Assembly: GCF_030269925.1 (NCBI RefSeq)
Contig: NC_085123.1
Coordinates: 6,634,001 to 6,698,000 of the forward strand
Length of the DNA: 64,000 nucleotides
Direction of reading: 5' to 3'
DNA from: Bombyx mori
Taxonomy: Eukaryota; Arthropoda; Insecta; Lepidoptera; Bombycidae
Positions 11,462-23,648 of this stretch are shown one piece after another. The stretch's first letter is position 1; each line of letters opens with the position of its first letter. Below the pieces are notes generated by a model. It was not told the DNA's origin and did no database searches. It was given only the letters and a program-made list of their open reading frames with translations. A program made the translations under genes and the position numbers.

Positions 11462-11764
11462 GGAACGAAGTTCCTTATCGCGCGTTGTGAAAGGGGGCTA
11501 GACGGAAAAAATTCTTACGAAAAGTTGTCACGACACTTTAGATCCGTCATTCTGACCAATCAACGTGTAGGCGCTTATCGCGTGACATTGCTCGTATCCG
11601 ATTGGTCCGCGTAATGAGTACAGTTTCTCGAGATAGCGTTTCAACAATAGTAATTTAGTTCATAGTATTGTTTTTTTCTTCTTCATAATGCCGTAATTTA
11701 TTATTATAACTTAAAAAAAAATATTACAATTCCTTCACTAATTAATCGAAAGGAACTTCGTTCC
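11462..11764. mobile_element. MITE-like element with 15-bp perfect inverted ends
   Basis: The left end 'ggaacgaagttcctt' is the exact reverse complement of the right end at 11750-11764. About 300 bp with no coding frame. A target duplication is not clear. Confidence 0.75.
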
Positions 11765-11789
11765 ATCCGGGTGTCCCTTGACACCTCTG

Positions 11790-12030
11790 AAGTTTTTTTT
11801 TGTTGCTTAGTTGGGTGGACGAGCTCACGGCCCACCTGGTGTTAAGTGGTGCCCATAGACATCTACAACGTAAATGCGCCACCCACCTTGAGATATTAGT
11901 TCTAAGATCTCAGTATAGTTACAACGGCTGCCCCACCCTTCAAACCGAAACGCATTACTGCTTCACGGCAGAAATAGGCAGGGCGGTGGTGGTACCTACC
12001 CGCGCGGACTCACAAGAGGTCCTACCACCA
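11790..12030 (-). mobile_element. Bm1 SINE, headless copy
   Basis: Begins with a T-run on the plus strand and ends at 'ctaccacca', the same internal boundary shared by the other headless copies. The 'ggttactgga' step is shortened. Confidence 0.87.
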
Positions 12031-12064
12031 AAAGCTATAAGAATTTTTCATAGTTTTAAATGTT

Positions 12065-12300
12065 GTTGTTGTTGTCCTAGGGTACCCCGCTGGTACATAG
12101 GGCCCTCACAAGTTGTCTCCACTTGACCCTGTCTTACGCTTGCTCCTTGACATCACTCTAGGGCACGTTGGCAGTCCTCATCTCACTCACCACGGTGCGT
12201 CGCCAAGTATGTACAGGGCGACCAGGCCTTCTCGTGCCAAGCGGTTGCCACTCAAACGCGATTGATGCTGCGTTGACTCTGCTGCGCCCGTAGACTGTAT
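12065..12300 (-). mobile_element. Probable LINE 3' fragment
   Basis: On the minus strand it contains 'ggcctggtcgccctgtacat' and ends in a (gtt/aac)n run at 12061-12075. I recall this as a common Bombyx non-LTR 3' region; the family is not identified. Confidence 0.4.
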
Positions 12301-12311
12301 GTAGAGAGTTT

Positions 12312-12417
12312 TAATTTTTTTTATTGCGTAGATGGGTGCACGAGCTCACAGCCCACCTGGTGTTAAGTGGTTACTGGAGCCCATAGACATCTACAACGTA
12401 AATGGGCCACCCACCTA
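12312..12417 (-). mobile_element. Bm1 SINE, tail fragment
   Basis: Only the last third of the element is present, from the T-run to 'gccacccacct'. Confidence 0.85.
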
Positions 12418-14249
12418 AATGCTTACATTTATCTTTTTTATGGCTCGAACGAAATATGCCTCTAACTCTTTTGTCCGTAGATCTTGTAGGTTGTATGATG
12501 CTAATTTCTCTAATGCTGACATCTTTTGCTTGTCACTTGTAGCATATAGAAAAGCTATTTTAAAATATTTATAAGGTGATTTAGTCCGATGAGTATTATA
12601 GTTTTATAGTGTAAGTTGATGTACATAATAATAAGTGCGTATTGTGTTGCTTTTGTTTTTTTGTAACCTAAATTTCTAAATTTCTCTTCTCTGTTCACTT
12701 TCCACTTATGTGATTTTGATTGTGGAAACATATTTGGTGATTGTTTAGCTATTTTTTAAAATATTATATGTCTGTATTGTACTTTTTGTTTCCCAAATAA
12801 ATAAAAAATAATAATTTACATGTCTAGCATTGCGGACACTTTTGATTTGTAAGATTTAAAGGTAATTAAAGGTAATTTAACAGTAGGGACTTATTAGATA
12901 ATAAATTTAAAATTCACCAACCTACAAGAACTAAACTTATTTATCTCGTACAAACTATGCTTGTATCAAGTTATTTGAACTTTAGTTGCGTGACTAGCCC
13001 AACCCTCGACCCCGGCGACCTTCAAATAACGCCTTCTATAGGGGTGAACCCAATCCATCCCCTATAAATCCGTTAGTTGACTCACAGGTTTTCCATTAGT
13101 CGGATATTTTCTTCGTATTTCATTACATGAAACTAGGTAATTGAAGTGTAGTAAAATTGCAGCGTAGTGAAGCTACAACTGTGTGACATTAGTTTGATGT
13201 AAAGGTCAAACCAATAAGTTCTTGCTGATATAACACACAGGGGTCTCGAATCAGTCTATTGCGTTGATAGTTACGCTATTGTGGGGGCGATACTAACAAT
13301 CTGACATATTCAGTTGGTAAGTCGGTGAATGATAGTCGGCCAGTCCATCGTAAATGTGAGGTTAGTTCTCTAGATAACAAATAAACCATAAAAAAACCAA
13401 TTGCCAATTATTGTAATATACCGCCTTTTTTGCATTAAAAGTGTAAGTAAAAAACAATTTCCATAAATGTTCGCAATTGAGTTAATATGCGTAAACATTT
13501 GGTATCACCAATATTTTTCTCATAATTACTGTCAAAACAGCGTAATTTAGTGTTTTTTTTTTATACATATACCTATGTTTTGACTACTATTAACAAAATT
13601 AATACATAGTTTTATCTTACTTTAAAAGACAGATAATGCAACTGGTAAAAAATAAATGTTGCAATTAAGATTAAAATTAAAAATATTACATGTTAAACAT
13701 TTAAAACACTCATGTAAAATTAGTAAGTTTTGAGATTATACAGTTTTAATGCTAGAAGACAATATTTCCAGTCTAGTTCTAGTCGAAATTTGCGAAATAC
13801 GGAACAGTGGCAATATCGAAACTTGTACGAAGCAGAAGTAAGAATACATGCAACTCCAGAAGGCGAAGTGTTTTCAATAAAGAGAAACAACTCCTGTCGT
13901 TTCCCGCAAAACGTTTACTCTCGTACATTGGCAGCGCTGTAGTTGGTAACGAGGTTATACAGAACAGTTTCAGGCGAAATTGCTCAGGGTGTGTCAGCTA
14001 GGTGTCATAAACTTTGAGAAACGCTGTCGACCATATGAGACGTGTGCAGCGTTGAAATACTCGGGTTGTTTCATCTCGGACTTTGTTAACGTTTTGCAGA
14101 ATGTCGACACGTAGTTAATAAACGATACCCGAAAGTGCCAGACGACCATCTTATTTGATTACGAACTGTGAACAACATAATTATGTAAAATCATCACATC
14201 CAAGTAACTAAATAAATTAAGAATGTTTAATATAAAATATTTGTAACTA
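12418..14249. other. Intergenic DNA upstream of the secreted-protein gene
   Basis: No gene recognised. Two overlapping frames of 64 and 70 codons at 13730-14001 are of uncertain meaning. A non-coding first exon for the gene at 14575 is expected somewhere upstream, because its first coding exon is preceded by a splice acceptor, but I could not place it. Confidence 0.4.
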
Positions 14250-14530
14250 GTTGACCTGACAGACTTCGTAGTGCCTCAATCGATAAATAAAAGACCTAAA
14301 CTTTTGTATAAAATAAACTTAAAACAAACAAAAGGAATCCGTCCGACACATCAAAGGAAAAACAAAACTGTTATTTTTATTTAATTCCGACCATTTTCAC
14401 ATTTATCTACCTTTCAAGTCTTCTCTGGACTTCTACAAATAATTCAAGACCAAAATTAGCCAAATTGATCAACCGTTCTCGAGTTTTAGCGAGACTAACG
14501 AACAGCAATTCATTTTTATATATATAGATT
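14250..14530 (+). repeat. Dispersed repeat 'cttcgtagtgcctcaatcga', copy 1
   Basis: Runs from 'ctagttgacctgacagactt' to 'tttttatatatatagat'. An inverted relative is at 60865-61165. It ends 38 bp before the splice acceptor of the next gene's first coding exon. Confidence 0.7.
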
Positions 14531-14574
14531 TGTAATAATTACAATTAAAATCCTATTCTTGTTTCCAGATAAAT

Positions 14575-17500
14575 ATGGATTGGAAGACTGCTGTTCTTCT
14601 TTTCGCCATAATATACTACGCCGATGGATACTCAAGTAAGTAAAAATTAGACCGAAGAATCGAAAATAAAGCGATAAGTTGTAAATTGTGAAGAGAAACA
14701 AGTTTTTATAGTACCAATAAACAGGTTACTGAGCAGGTTTATAAATTATCTTATTCTTAATTAAATATAAAATAACATCTTAATATATGTTGGTGTTTAT
14801 AGGAGATAATTCCAAAAAAAGCTTCAATTGGATCAAATTGGTACTGAACTTTTTTGTTTTCTCTGTGTGCTATGTATTTTTCGAACATCCTATAACAAAC
14901 TATCCGATAGATATTGGCGATTTGTTTCTTTTGATTTTTTTTTATTTTTACCTGTGTTAGGACCTCTTGTGAGTCCGCACGGGTAAGTACCACCACCCCG
15001 CCTATTTCTGCCGTGAAGCAGTAATGCGTTTCGGTTTGAAGGGTGGGGCAGCCGTTGTAACTATACTTGAAACTTTAGAAGTTATATCTCAAGGTGGGTG
15101 ACGCATTTACGTCGTATATGTCTATGGGCTCCAGTAGCCACTTAACACCAGGTGGGCTGTGAGCTCGTCCACCCATCTAAGCAATAAAAAAGACAACAAA
15201 GTAATATTTTATTTCGCTACGAGAATGAGATTACAAATTATCCTGTGTATTCCAAGTTCAACCAGTAAGTAAGTACACTTGAGGTACACGAACTTAATTC
15301 TCTCTAAAATATATAGGCGCCGTTAATAATGATCACAATGTACAAATTCGCGCGTCTAACAGCGAGGTCACATTTAAACATTTCCTGTTAAGTGAGTTAC
15401 ACTGTATTCGTGTGTGCCTAAATTCAGCGTGCCCACCATAAATTACATTATTCTATAACTTGGCATGCCCATTCGTAACGATCCATCTCGGGAACCTCTT
15501 GACTTCAGACGAGTACTGCCTGAAGGCACGTACGGAGCAAGCAGATTGCCGTAAGATATGGCTCGAATCCATTACCTAATGTTCGCATAAAACGAAGCAC
15601 CCTCCGAGAGAGTAACAAAACAATGAGTTATGATCCGAAGTTATGATACGTTTTTTTTTTTTTGTGTGTGTGATTTTATTACCTCTAAACACAGATGTAT
15701 GGAATCACAAATTATTCTACATTATCAAACATAAACAATCCTGAAATGTTTTCAAGTATTTTTTATTTATTTAAGTTACATACTCAAAGTCGTCGTGGCC
15801 TAAGGGATAAGACGTCCGGTGCATTCGTGTTGAGCGATGCACCGGTGTTCGAATCCCAGGCCGGTACCAATTTTTCTAATGAAATACGTACTCAACAAAT
15901 GTTCACGATTGACTTCCACGATAAACGAATAACATCGTGTAATAAAAATCAGACCCGCAAAATTATAATTTGCGTAATTACTGGTGGTAGGACCCCTTGT
16001 GAGTCCGCGCGGGTAGGTACCACCACCCTGCCTATTTCTGCCGTGAAGCAGTAATGCGCTTCGGTTTGAAGGGTGGGCCAGCCGTTGTAACTATACTTGA
16101 AACCTTAGAACTTATATCTCAAGGTGGGTGGCGCATTTACGTTGTGGGTGTCTATGGGCTCCAGTAACCACTTAACACAAGGTGGGCTGTGAGCTCGTCC
16201 ACCCAATGATATGTGAAACAAAGGCTAACCCAAGTCATTGCCCGTCCATGCATCACTTAAAATACATTCGAATAAATTCAGTCGTCATAGACAACAAGAT
16301 ATAAAAACGGATAGTAAAATAAACAGTTAATGACTTATGTTACTAACGTACTGTTACAAGGGTTCAGGATTATCCCTTTTAAAAAAAAAAGAAGTTTTCA
16401 CAAAATAAGATTTTTATTGGCTTTGTAATTAATTGTTAAACCAACAAGCGTGTTGTCGCGACGGAGATCGAAATTGGACTGCGGACTGCGGACTATTAGG
16501 AACTATGGTTTACTGCATGCCACTGAAAATGCTGACTGAGCAGGGTCACAGTGGTGCATCAGCAGTAAAGGATGCAGAGCCGTCTTTATAACAGTACGAT
16601 ATTACGATTTCAATCTAAAATACATATAGATTTTACAGATATTAAATACACTATCGTAAACTAGTGATGCTGAGAATCCTCAAACAATTTATTACTGTAA
16701 TGAATAAAGCGACCCAATAAAGTTAAAAGAAATATCTAAGAAATAAAGAACCGGTATAGTATTATCAATATTATTTGCTATGTAACTTCTAATGTATATC
16801 CAGTATAAACGAACCCTCTTCGTCAGAGTACTTACTACTCAGAGTCATAATAAATTGCAAATAACAAAAGTATTTCTTTATTTTGTACTTGTGGTAGGAC
16901 CTCTTATGAGTTCGCGCGGGTGGGTACCACCACCCTGCCTATTTCTACCGTGAAGCAGTAATGCGTTTCGATTTGAAGGGTGGGACAGCCGTTGTAACTA
17001 TACTTAAGACCTTAGAACTTGTATCTCAAGGTGGGTGGCGCATTTATGTTGTGGATGTCTGTGGGCTCCAGTAACCACTTAACACTAAGTGGGTTGTGAG
17101 CTCGTCCACCCATACAAGCAATAAAAAATAAATAAATAAAATATTATGTTATTTATTTTTTTGTTAAAATTTTAGGATCTAAATAAATTTTCCCTTTACC
17201 CATGTTATCTAAGCAGACATTAAAAGGTAATATGTTGTGATGCAGCATAGTTAACTTCAACCCTTCGCAAGACATGGGTTTTATACTACGTAATTTTAAG
17301 TCCTCGGTCCAACTTAAATGTCGCCTTGGAATTTATTTTAACAATAAAATACTCAGATGTGTTTTAAACTTTCCTAATGCATAGGCATTCTATACATAGT
17401 TTAGCATCGAATTGACAGTCTTCTCTATCGAACCTTGTTCGTCAATTATCCTGAAATAACCAAACTACCAATGCATCCTAGGCATAGTATTTTATGTACG

Positions 17501-20500
17501 TCTTTTTGTGATTATAACGGTCAGATGCTTCGGTTATAAATACAGTTTTTGTTTTTTTCATCAATACGGCTTTGGATATCGTAACAAAGTAAAATAATGC
17601 TGCATGAGATCATGAAAAATCTGCCCATCTCTCTCTCACGGGGTCTAGCTTATGAGTGTGAAGGGGACAGTTAATGTTTTGCTTTTGTTAATGTTTATAA
17701 ATATAGCGTGGTCTTATTTTTATTGTTGTTTTCATATTAAATTATTATTGTCGAATTGTAATTGCATAAGTTGATAAAAAATGCTTTGCAATAGCTTGAT
17801 CGCAGCAGTCCCCGAGTGCCACACGTGTTTTTTTTTATGGCTTAGTTGGGTGGACGAGCTCACAGCTCACCTAGTATTAAGTGGTTACTGGAGCCCATAG
17901 ACATCTACAAACGTAAATGCGCCACCCACCTTGAGATATAATAAGTTCTAAGTATAGCTACAACGGCTGCCCCGCCCTTCAAATCGAAACGCATTACTGC
18001 TTCACGGCAGAAATAGGCAGGGTGGTGGTATCTACCCTTGCGGACTCACAAGAGGTCCTACCACCAGTGTATAGTTTGAAGCTAGTAACAGTTTTTGTTA
18101 TCAATCAGTCAATGTAAAGGAATATTTAAGAGTTTTATGGTATCATAGGTGTTGAGTATATATATATATAATTCGATTTCACCACATTCATGTCATTGGT
18201 CTTCTGGTCTGGTTTGTCTGTCATGGTCTTATTTCTACGAATATACGAAAAGAGGATACTTACTGAATTGAACTAATTTTGGAGTTACGCCACGGAATAT
18301 TCAAATGCCACCACGAAGTTTTACCGTCTTCGGAATTCATTTTCATTTAAGAAATGATTAACGTCACATCTGGTACGAGGCACCCCTAAATGTTGAATTG
18401 TTATTCGTTTCAATATTACGCTAGATTTAAAACGTCGCGGCTTCTATGGTTGACCCAATTATCTAAAGTTAGATTCTCGTTTTTGTCTCGTTTATTTTCC
18501 ACGTTTTGACACATGAGAAGTCTTATGATAGATAACCAAAGTCTATGTAGTGGAAAACAATTCGAGGGCAAAAAGTTTCGCGGCTCACTGGGCTTCTATT
18601 ACGTGTGATATTGACTCTCGTAGGCGGAGAATCCAATCTAAGTATATAATCTTGTATATGCAAATTATCCTTGTTCCCTTACAGCCGAATTCTTACTCCG
18701 TCACGCCTTTTCGGTTATGGAAACGGCGCAATTCACGGAGACACGGTTGAATAAAATATATTCATACGTTATTAAAGAGGTTTTTTTTTCATTGTCGGAC
18801 ACGTTTTTTGCCTGCGCGAATCCTTTTTATTATTCCGTAAAATGGGTGCAGAACGATTGTAAGGCTAAGCTGGGACGTCCTTAGATATCTGAAAATGTTT
18901 TATACGAATTTGTTTGACATAACACACTGAGATCGTAAGAACTTACTAGAGCACTGTATTTACTAGAGCAGGCCTGTGCAAATGGCAGCCGTTTGTACGA
19001 CCTAAAAAACATAAAAATCTTGTTTTTTATTGAAGTCGTGGTGGCCTAAAACATAAGACGACGGGTACATTCGCTTAAGCGTATTAAGCGATGCAACGCT
19101 TTTCGAATCCCGCAGGCAGACCATTTTTTCTAATGAAATACATACATAACAAATTTTCACGATTGACTTCCACGGTGAAGGAATAATATCGTGTGATAAA
19201 ACGCAAACCCCCAAAAATAATTGGCGTAATTAATTACTGGTGGTAAGATGTCTTGAGTCAGCACGGATAGGTACTATCGCCTTGCCTATTTCTGTCGTGA
19301 AGAAATGCGGTTCGGTTTGATGGGTGGCATTGTAAATAAACTAAGACCTTAGAACTCATTTCTCAAGGTGGGTGGCGGCATTTACGTAGTACATATCTAT
19401 GGGCTCCGTTAACCACTTAACACCAAGAGGACCGTGAACTCACTGACCCATTTAAGCAATAAATAAATAAAAAATGTAGTGGTTACCAGATGTCACAATT
19501 TCAATCCTGCCCCTCGCCTTAAGAGATGAATTGGAAGTCTCTTCAGTTAAATCAATTGCAAGTGGTCGTAGTCGCAAGTCGCATGCATACCTTTCATAAT
19601 ACCCGGATAGACTATTGTTATAATTCTTATAGCGTTCGCTTTTAATTTTTTACTATTCAATTCAATAAAGATTAAATCTATTGCCATTAGCTAAATCCTG
19701 TCATTGAAATTTAATCTCATAAAACATAACATTTAAAATATATGAACTTTAACAAAAAGTTTTCCATTTAAAATCCCGAGGGTAGTTTTTTTTAGAAAAA
19801 ACCGTTAAGAGGTTCCGTACTCCAACGTTCAGCGATCAAACTCACTAAGCACCAGAAATTTACGGCTAGATCCACGCGGTGAATAAATTAAAAAATAGTT
19901 TTACGTTTATGGTGAATAATGTTTTTTTTTAGAATACGGGCGTACGTGCAGAGATATAGGATGCCTTAACAGCGAAGTCTGCGTGCTTGCCGAAGATCCG
20001 TGCACGTTTGGCCACACAAGCAACTGCGGCACATATCCTACATGCAAGAAGAAGTCCCTTGTCGAAGGTATAAAATAAACAATGACATAAACGGTTTGGT
20101 TTCAATGGTTTCGATGGTAGGCAGCGGGTTGGCTCTGCCTCTGACATTGCTGAAGTCCATGGGCGACGGTAACCACTCACCATCAGGTAGGCCGTATGCT
20201 CGTATGCCTGCAAGGACAATAAAATAAATCTTTAAATTTATTATTGGTAGAATATCTAGGCTTTTTCTCTAGTTAAATTGACACGGTTTTCGGTTACTAT
20301 TTTTAGGATCGCATGCAGCAGAACCGACGCAACCTAAGCCAATGGCTCCAAAACCGCAAACACCAACTCTTGATTTCGACTCGCCCCCTAACTACAAACC
20401 CCCGGTTCCGCCCAGCAACGGAGTTTCTTTTGGCGGTAACTCACCATATGACGGCACGTCCTCACATGGAGGTTCCCCCTACGGAGGTTCATCAGGTGGA

Positions 20501-21148
20501 GGATCCCCCTATGGAGGTTCAACAGGCGGAGGATCCCCCTATGGAGGTTCAACAGGCGGAGGATCCCCCTATGGAGGTAGCAATCCATATGGAGGCAATC
20601 AATATCCAGGTGGATCGTCAGGAGGGCATAACCCCTACGGCGGCAATAACAATTACGGAGGAAGTTCGTCGTATGGCGGAAATTCGCCTCACGGTGGAAA
20701 CTCACACTACGGAGGTGGCAACAGTCCTTACGCAAGTAATTCTCACGGCGGATCCAACCCATACGCGCCTAGCACTGGTGGATCAGGCGGCAAGAGCCCA
20801 CTCGACAACATATTTAATACATTGACTAATTACGCTGGGGGTATCGGAGGTGGTACGCCAGGAAGCAGTGGCGGTGGCGGCGGAGGACTTGGCAACATAT
20901 TCGGCAATCTCCTCACCAATCTCTCTAAGAATGGTCTCAGTGGCTTTGTCAATACGAGACCGATAATGGAGAATCCAAACTACTCCTCGTACAGCTCCAA
21001 TTCGAGGAGTTCTAATCCGCAAACTTATCCGTCAGGCTATCAACAGAACCATGCGCAGGATCAGAACAAAAATTATAGACAAACGTATGCGCAACACAAC
21101 TGGGCTACCACTCGTAAGCCCGTCAGCTACGGGTGGACCGTTAGGTAA
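14575..21148 (+). CDS. Secreted six-cysteine / glycine-rich repeat protein
   Basis: Three coding exons are joined in frame: 14575-14635, 19933-20067 and 20307-21148. All introns are GT..AG and phase 1 throughout, giving 345 residues. Exon one encodes a signal peptide (MDWKTAVLLFAIIYYADG). Exon two encodes a compact module with six cysteines (TCRD, GCL, VCV, PCT, NCG, TCK), enough for three disulfides. Exon three begins with a Pro/Lys/Gln linker and then about 200 residues of GGSPYGG-type repeats, ending in a Gln/Asn/Tyr/Arg-rich tail. A 30-bp unit coding GGGSPYGGST is tandemly repeated near 20490-20580. The protein should be secreted. The repeats resemble structural or matrix proteins such as cuticle, silk or mucin-like layers, but the role is unknown and I do not recognise the gene. 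Exon 14569 onward is preceded by 'cttgtttccag', so an upstream non-coding exon is expected. The first intron carries several SINEs. Confidence 0.82.
14954..15191 (+). mobile_element. Bm1 SINE, headless copy (intronic)
   Basis: Starts at 'gtgttaggacctcttgtgag' and ends in the usual tail and A-run. It lies in intron 1 of the secreted-protein gene, sense orientation. Confidence 0.88.
15787..16205 (+). mobile_element. Bm1 SINE, full-length head, no A-run
   Basis: Complete from 'aagtcgtcgtggcctaaggg' to 'gagctcgtccaccca', but it lacks the final 'tctaagcaat' and oligo-A. Intronic, sense. Confidence 0.9.
16207..16887. other. Intron DNA, nothing further recognised
   Basis: Part of intron 1 of the secreted-protein gene. 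No separate feature supported. Confidence 0.5.
16888..17135 (+). mobile_element. Bm1 SINE, headless copy (intronic)
   Basis: Starts at 'cttgtggtaggacctc' and ends 'ccacccatacaagcaataaa'. Same internal start as the other headless copies. Confidence 0.88.
17570..17828 (-). repeat. Dispersed repeat with 'gcactcggggactgc' end, copy 1
   Basis: Shares 'aacattaactgtccccttca', 'agaccacgctatatttataa' and 'gcactcggggactgctgcga' (minus strand) with 51748-52144, where the sequence is on the plus strand. No coding frame. Lies in intron 1 of the secreted-protein gene. Confidence 0.7.
17829..18068 (-). mobile_element. Bm1 SINE, headless copy (intronic)
   Basis: T-run, tail and body, ending at 'ctaccaccagtg'. 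It abuts the repeat at 17570-17828. Confidence 0.87.
18069..19032. other. Intron DNA with an (AT)n run
   Basis: A short 'atatatatatata' run lies at about 18157-18170. Nothing else recognised. Confidence 0.5.
19033..19476 (+). mobile_element. Bm1-like SINE, diverged full-length copy (intronic)
   Basis: All parts are recognisable ('gtcgtggtggcctaaaacat', 'cttttcgaatcccgcaggc', 'actggtggtaagatgtcttg', 'catttaagcaataaataaat') but with many changes. It is older than most copies here. Confidence 0.82.
20114..20228 (+). mobile_element. Non-LTR element 3' end in intron 2
   Basis: Same 3' end as at 6628 and 49167, from 'ggtaggcagcgggttggct' to 'gcctgcaaggacaataaaat'. It fills most of the 239-bp second intron of the secreted-protein gene. 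Confidence 0.75.
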
Positions 21149-21153
21149 ATAAA
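21148..21153 (+). terminator. Polyadenylation signal candidate (AATAAA)
   Basis: An AATAAA hexamer overlaps the last base of the stop codon of the secreted-protein gene. A second one at 21341-21346 leaves a more usual 3' UTR and may be the one used. Confidence 0.4.
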
Positions 21154-21340
21154 GCAAACAGTCTTAACATATGTAGTGCTGAGCTTCGTTGGATTTCTAC
21201 TGTGCTGGCACACAAGCACCTCGCTTTTTTTTGAACTACCTTCACTGTTTTCCATTAACTTTTAAATCACTAACTCAAAAAAACTACAGCCAAAAAATAT
21301 CTTAAATGTATAAAAAAAATATTAACCAAAATGTATACAT

Positions 21341-21346
21341 AATAAA
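21341..21346 (+). terminator. Polyadenylation signal candidate (AATAAA)
   Basis: AATAAA 193 bp after the stop codon of the secreted-protein gene, in AT-rich sequence. Confidence 0.4.
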
Positions 21347-21785
21347 TAACGTATTGTAAATATTTTGTGAATGGTGAACGTTTTAGAGGCTAAATTAATG
21401 TATTTAAAATGTATATAACTTGGCACTATAACATGCATGTGGTGACTGTTTGTTATCTGTGATGGTAAACAGATGAAGCTATACTACAATCAAATTACAC
21501 ATCCAGTAAAATGCTATAATATATTACCCTTCATCTCAATTTATGCTAAAGCTTTCATAAGCGTATGCACACGTTTATATGTACTTTGCAAAAGCAAACC
21601 TTTGCTTTTAGTCGAATTTAATCAGATTGGAACGAATATCATACAAAGTGAAGCGAGTCCAATCGAAGTTAATGCTTTTCTTTTTCTTTTTAAATAAAGT
21701 GTTTCTAGTGACGCTATTAGGAAAGGCAAAATTATTTTTCAACCCAGGTCAAATGTTCCTAATAGAATATATGCCGTATACGGCG
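21347..21785. other. Intergenic DNA, nothing recognised
   Basis: AT-rich; a 74-codon frame at 21473-21697 has no support. Confidence 0.5.
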
Positions 21786-22144
21786 TACAGTCAGCAAAAT
21801 AGTTAATTTGTTAACATTTTGTCTAATAGCTTATAAACCAGCTGATCAAACAATTTAATAACAATACTCATTATAATTCGTATGTTTTCGTTATTTTACG
21901 CATTAAGACATCGAATTAAACATAATATATTTTGAATTTAATTTCTATTTTTTCCTAATATTCAATTTGTATAATATACAGTCAGCAAAATAGTCAATTT
22001 ATTAACATTTTGTCTTATATCTTATAAACCAGCTGATCAAACAATTTAATAATAATACTCATTATAATCCCAATGTTTTCGTTATTTTACGCATTAACAC
22101 ATCGAATTAAACATTATATATTTTGAATTTAATTTCTATTTTCA
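21786..22144 (+). repeat. Tandem duplication, 191-bp unit, two copies
   Basis: The unit starting 'tacagtcagcaaaatag' at 21786 starts again at 21977. The copies differ at scattered positions. They share 'accagctgatcaaacaattt' and 'gttttcgttattttacgcat'. Confidence 0.88.
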
Positions 22145-22979
22145 GTGTGACTGTGGTCTTGACGTACCTGATACATCAATATGTTCAAAATATTATACGG
22201 ACATAATTTTATGAATATATAGTTTATTATATTATATGCTTGTTTTTGAAAGCAATAACAGATCTGTTTTTTTTTTCGACTAGAAATGTATGTTGTATAT
22301 ATTTTTTTGTTATTCAATTCAATTCGATATTTATGTTAAAATATAGTATTTTTACTAACAGTTCTGAGTTTTTATTGAGACTTCATAAGATCGCATGTAA
22401 TCGTAAGGTATCTATAATTTGACAATTTTATTCAAAGTGATGAAAGTTAATAATTAAAATTGTTATACCAAACTATCGATAAATATTTACGCTCTTGCAA
22501 TCTCTAAGACTCCTTTTCCTCCATTAGGTACTAATTATTTTTAAGACCGGTATAACTACTATAAATTCACATTCACACACTTCTTTTAATTTGAGACATA
22601 TATAGTTATAATTATTCTAAAAATTTTAGTCTGGCAGTCAAGACACTGATAAAAAGACAAAAAAAACTACTTACAATTCTAAGATCCAGCAAAAAGTAGA
22701 TTTAACTAATGCCGAGAACTATGAATGAGCGTGCAAATATGACAAAGTAGAAGTACTGTCTTCTGAATATTGTAGCTGATTAGAAAAGAGTACATAATTC
22801 TAAATAAACGCTCCATACATTTTGGGTCTTACAGCTTAAACAAAAATTAAATTTATGTTCTATTGTGAAGCATTGTGCGTTCCAGTTCCAGACCGTAATA
22901 ATCTTTATTCTCATTTAAATAAAGGCTATCACGACTTTGAACCAATATGTGCGGTTTGTTTTTACACAACGCACGACTG
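22145..22979. other. Intergenic DNA, nothing recognised
   Basis: No supported feature. Confidence 0.5.
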
Positions 22980-23231
22980 CTTTTTTTATTTTTTTTATTT
23001 CTTAGATGTGTGGACGAGCTTACAGCTCACCTGGTGTTAAGTGGTTACTGGAGCCCATAGACATCTACAACGTAAAATGCACCACACACCTTGAGATATA
23101 AGTTCTAAGGTCTCAGTATAGTTACAACGGCTGCCCCACCCTTCAAACCGAAACGGATTACTGCTTCACGGCAGAAATAGGCGGGGCGGTGGTGCCTACC
23201 CGTGCGGATTCACATGAGGTCCTACCACCAG
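22980..23231 (-). mobile_element. Bm1 SINE, headless copy
   Basis: T-run, tail and body, ending at 'ctaccaccagta'. Confidence 0.88.
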
Positions 23232-23239
23232 TAAAAAGT

Positions 23240-23648
23240 GCTTTGTGTCAGACGTGCAGAGTAATAGTACCCAGGTCGACAGAATGGAAAGCAGTCGACG
23301 TCGCCCAAAACACGTCATCTCGGATCCTCCCGATCCACTAACGGTGCTTTTAGGTACTTCAAGCACCGGTCACCGTTCTCGTCGAACCCGTCGCTTGCTC
23401 GACGAAGGGCTCGACGAGTAAATTAACTCTCAGACACAGCCCACTGAGTTTCTCGCCGGATCTTCTCAGTGGGTCGCGTTTCCGATCCGGTGGTAGATTC
23501 TGCGAAGCACGACTCTTGCTAGGGTTCGTGTTAGCAACATCGTCAGGTTTGAGCCCCGTGAGCTCACCTACTAAAGTTAGGCTACGCTGAAATAGCCGCT
23601 AGGGCTATCAGCTTAGGTAGGAAAAAAAAAAAAAAAAAAAAAAAAAAA
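23240..23648 (+). mobile_element. Non-LTR element 3' end (family with 'aatagccgctagggctatca') with long A-run
   Basis: Runs from about 'gtcgacagaatggaaagcag' to 'gcttaggtaggaaaa', then a run of about 28 A. Inverted copies are at 25506 and 56019, with fragments at 54229 and 47866. The A-run length and good match to the others suggest a fairly recent LINE insertion truncated at its 5' end (L1Bm/BMC1-like by memory). Confidence 0.72.

Noticed and set aside
15695..16054. 119-codon frame, and similar frames at 9025, 45001 and 45771
   Set aside because: They run through Bm1 SINE sequence and share the same SINE-derived residues.
20313..20825. 170-codon plus-strand frame and a 124-codon minus-strand frame over the Gly-rich exon
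   Set aside because: Repetitive coding sequence keeps other frames open; the spliced frame with signal peptide and cysteines is the convincing one.
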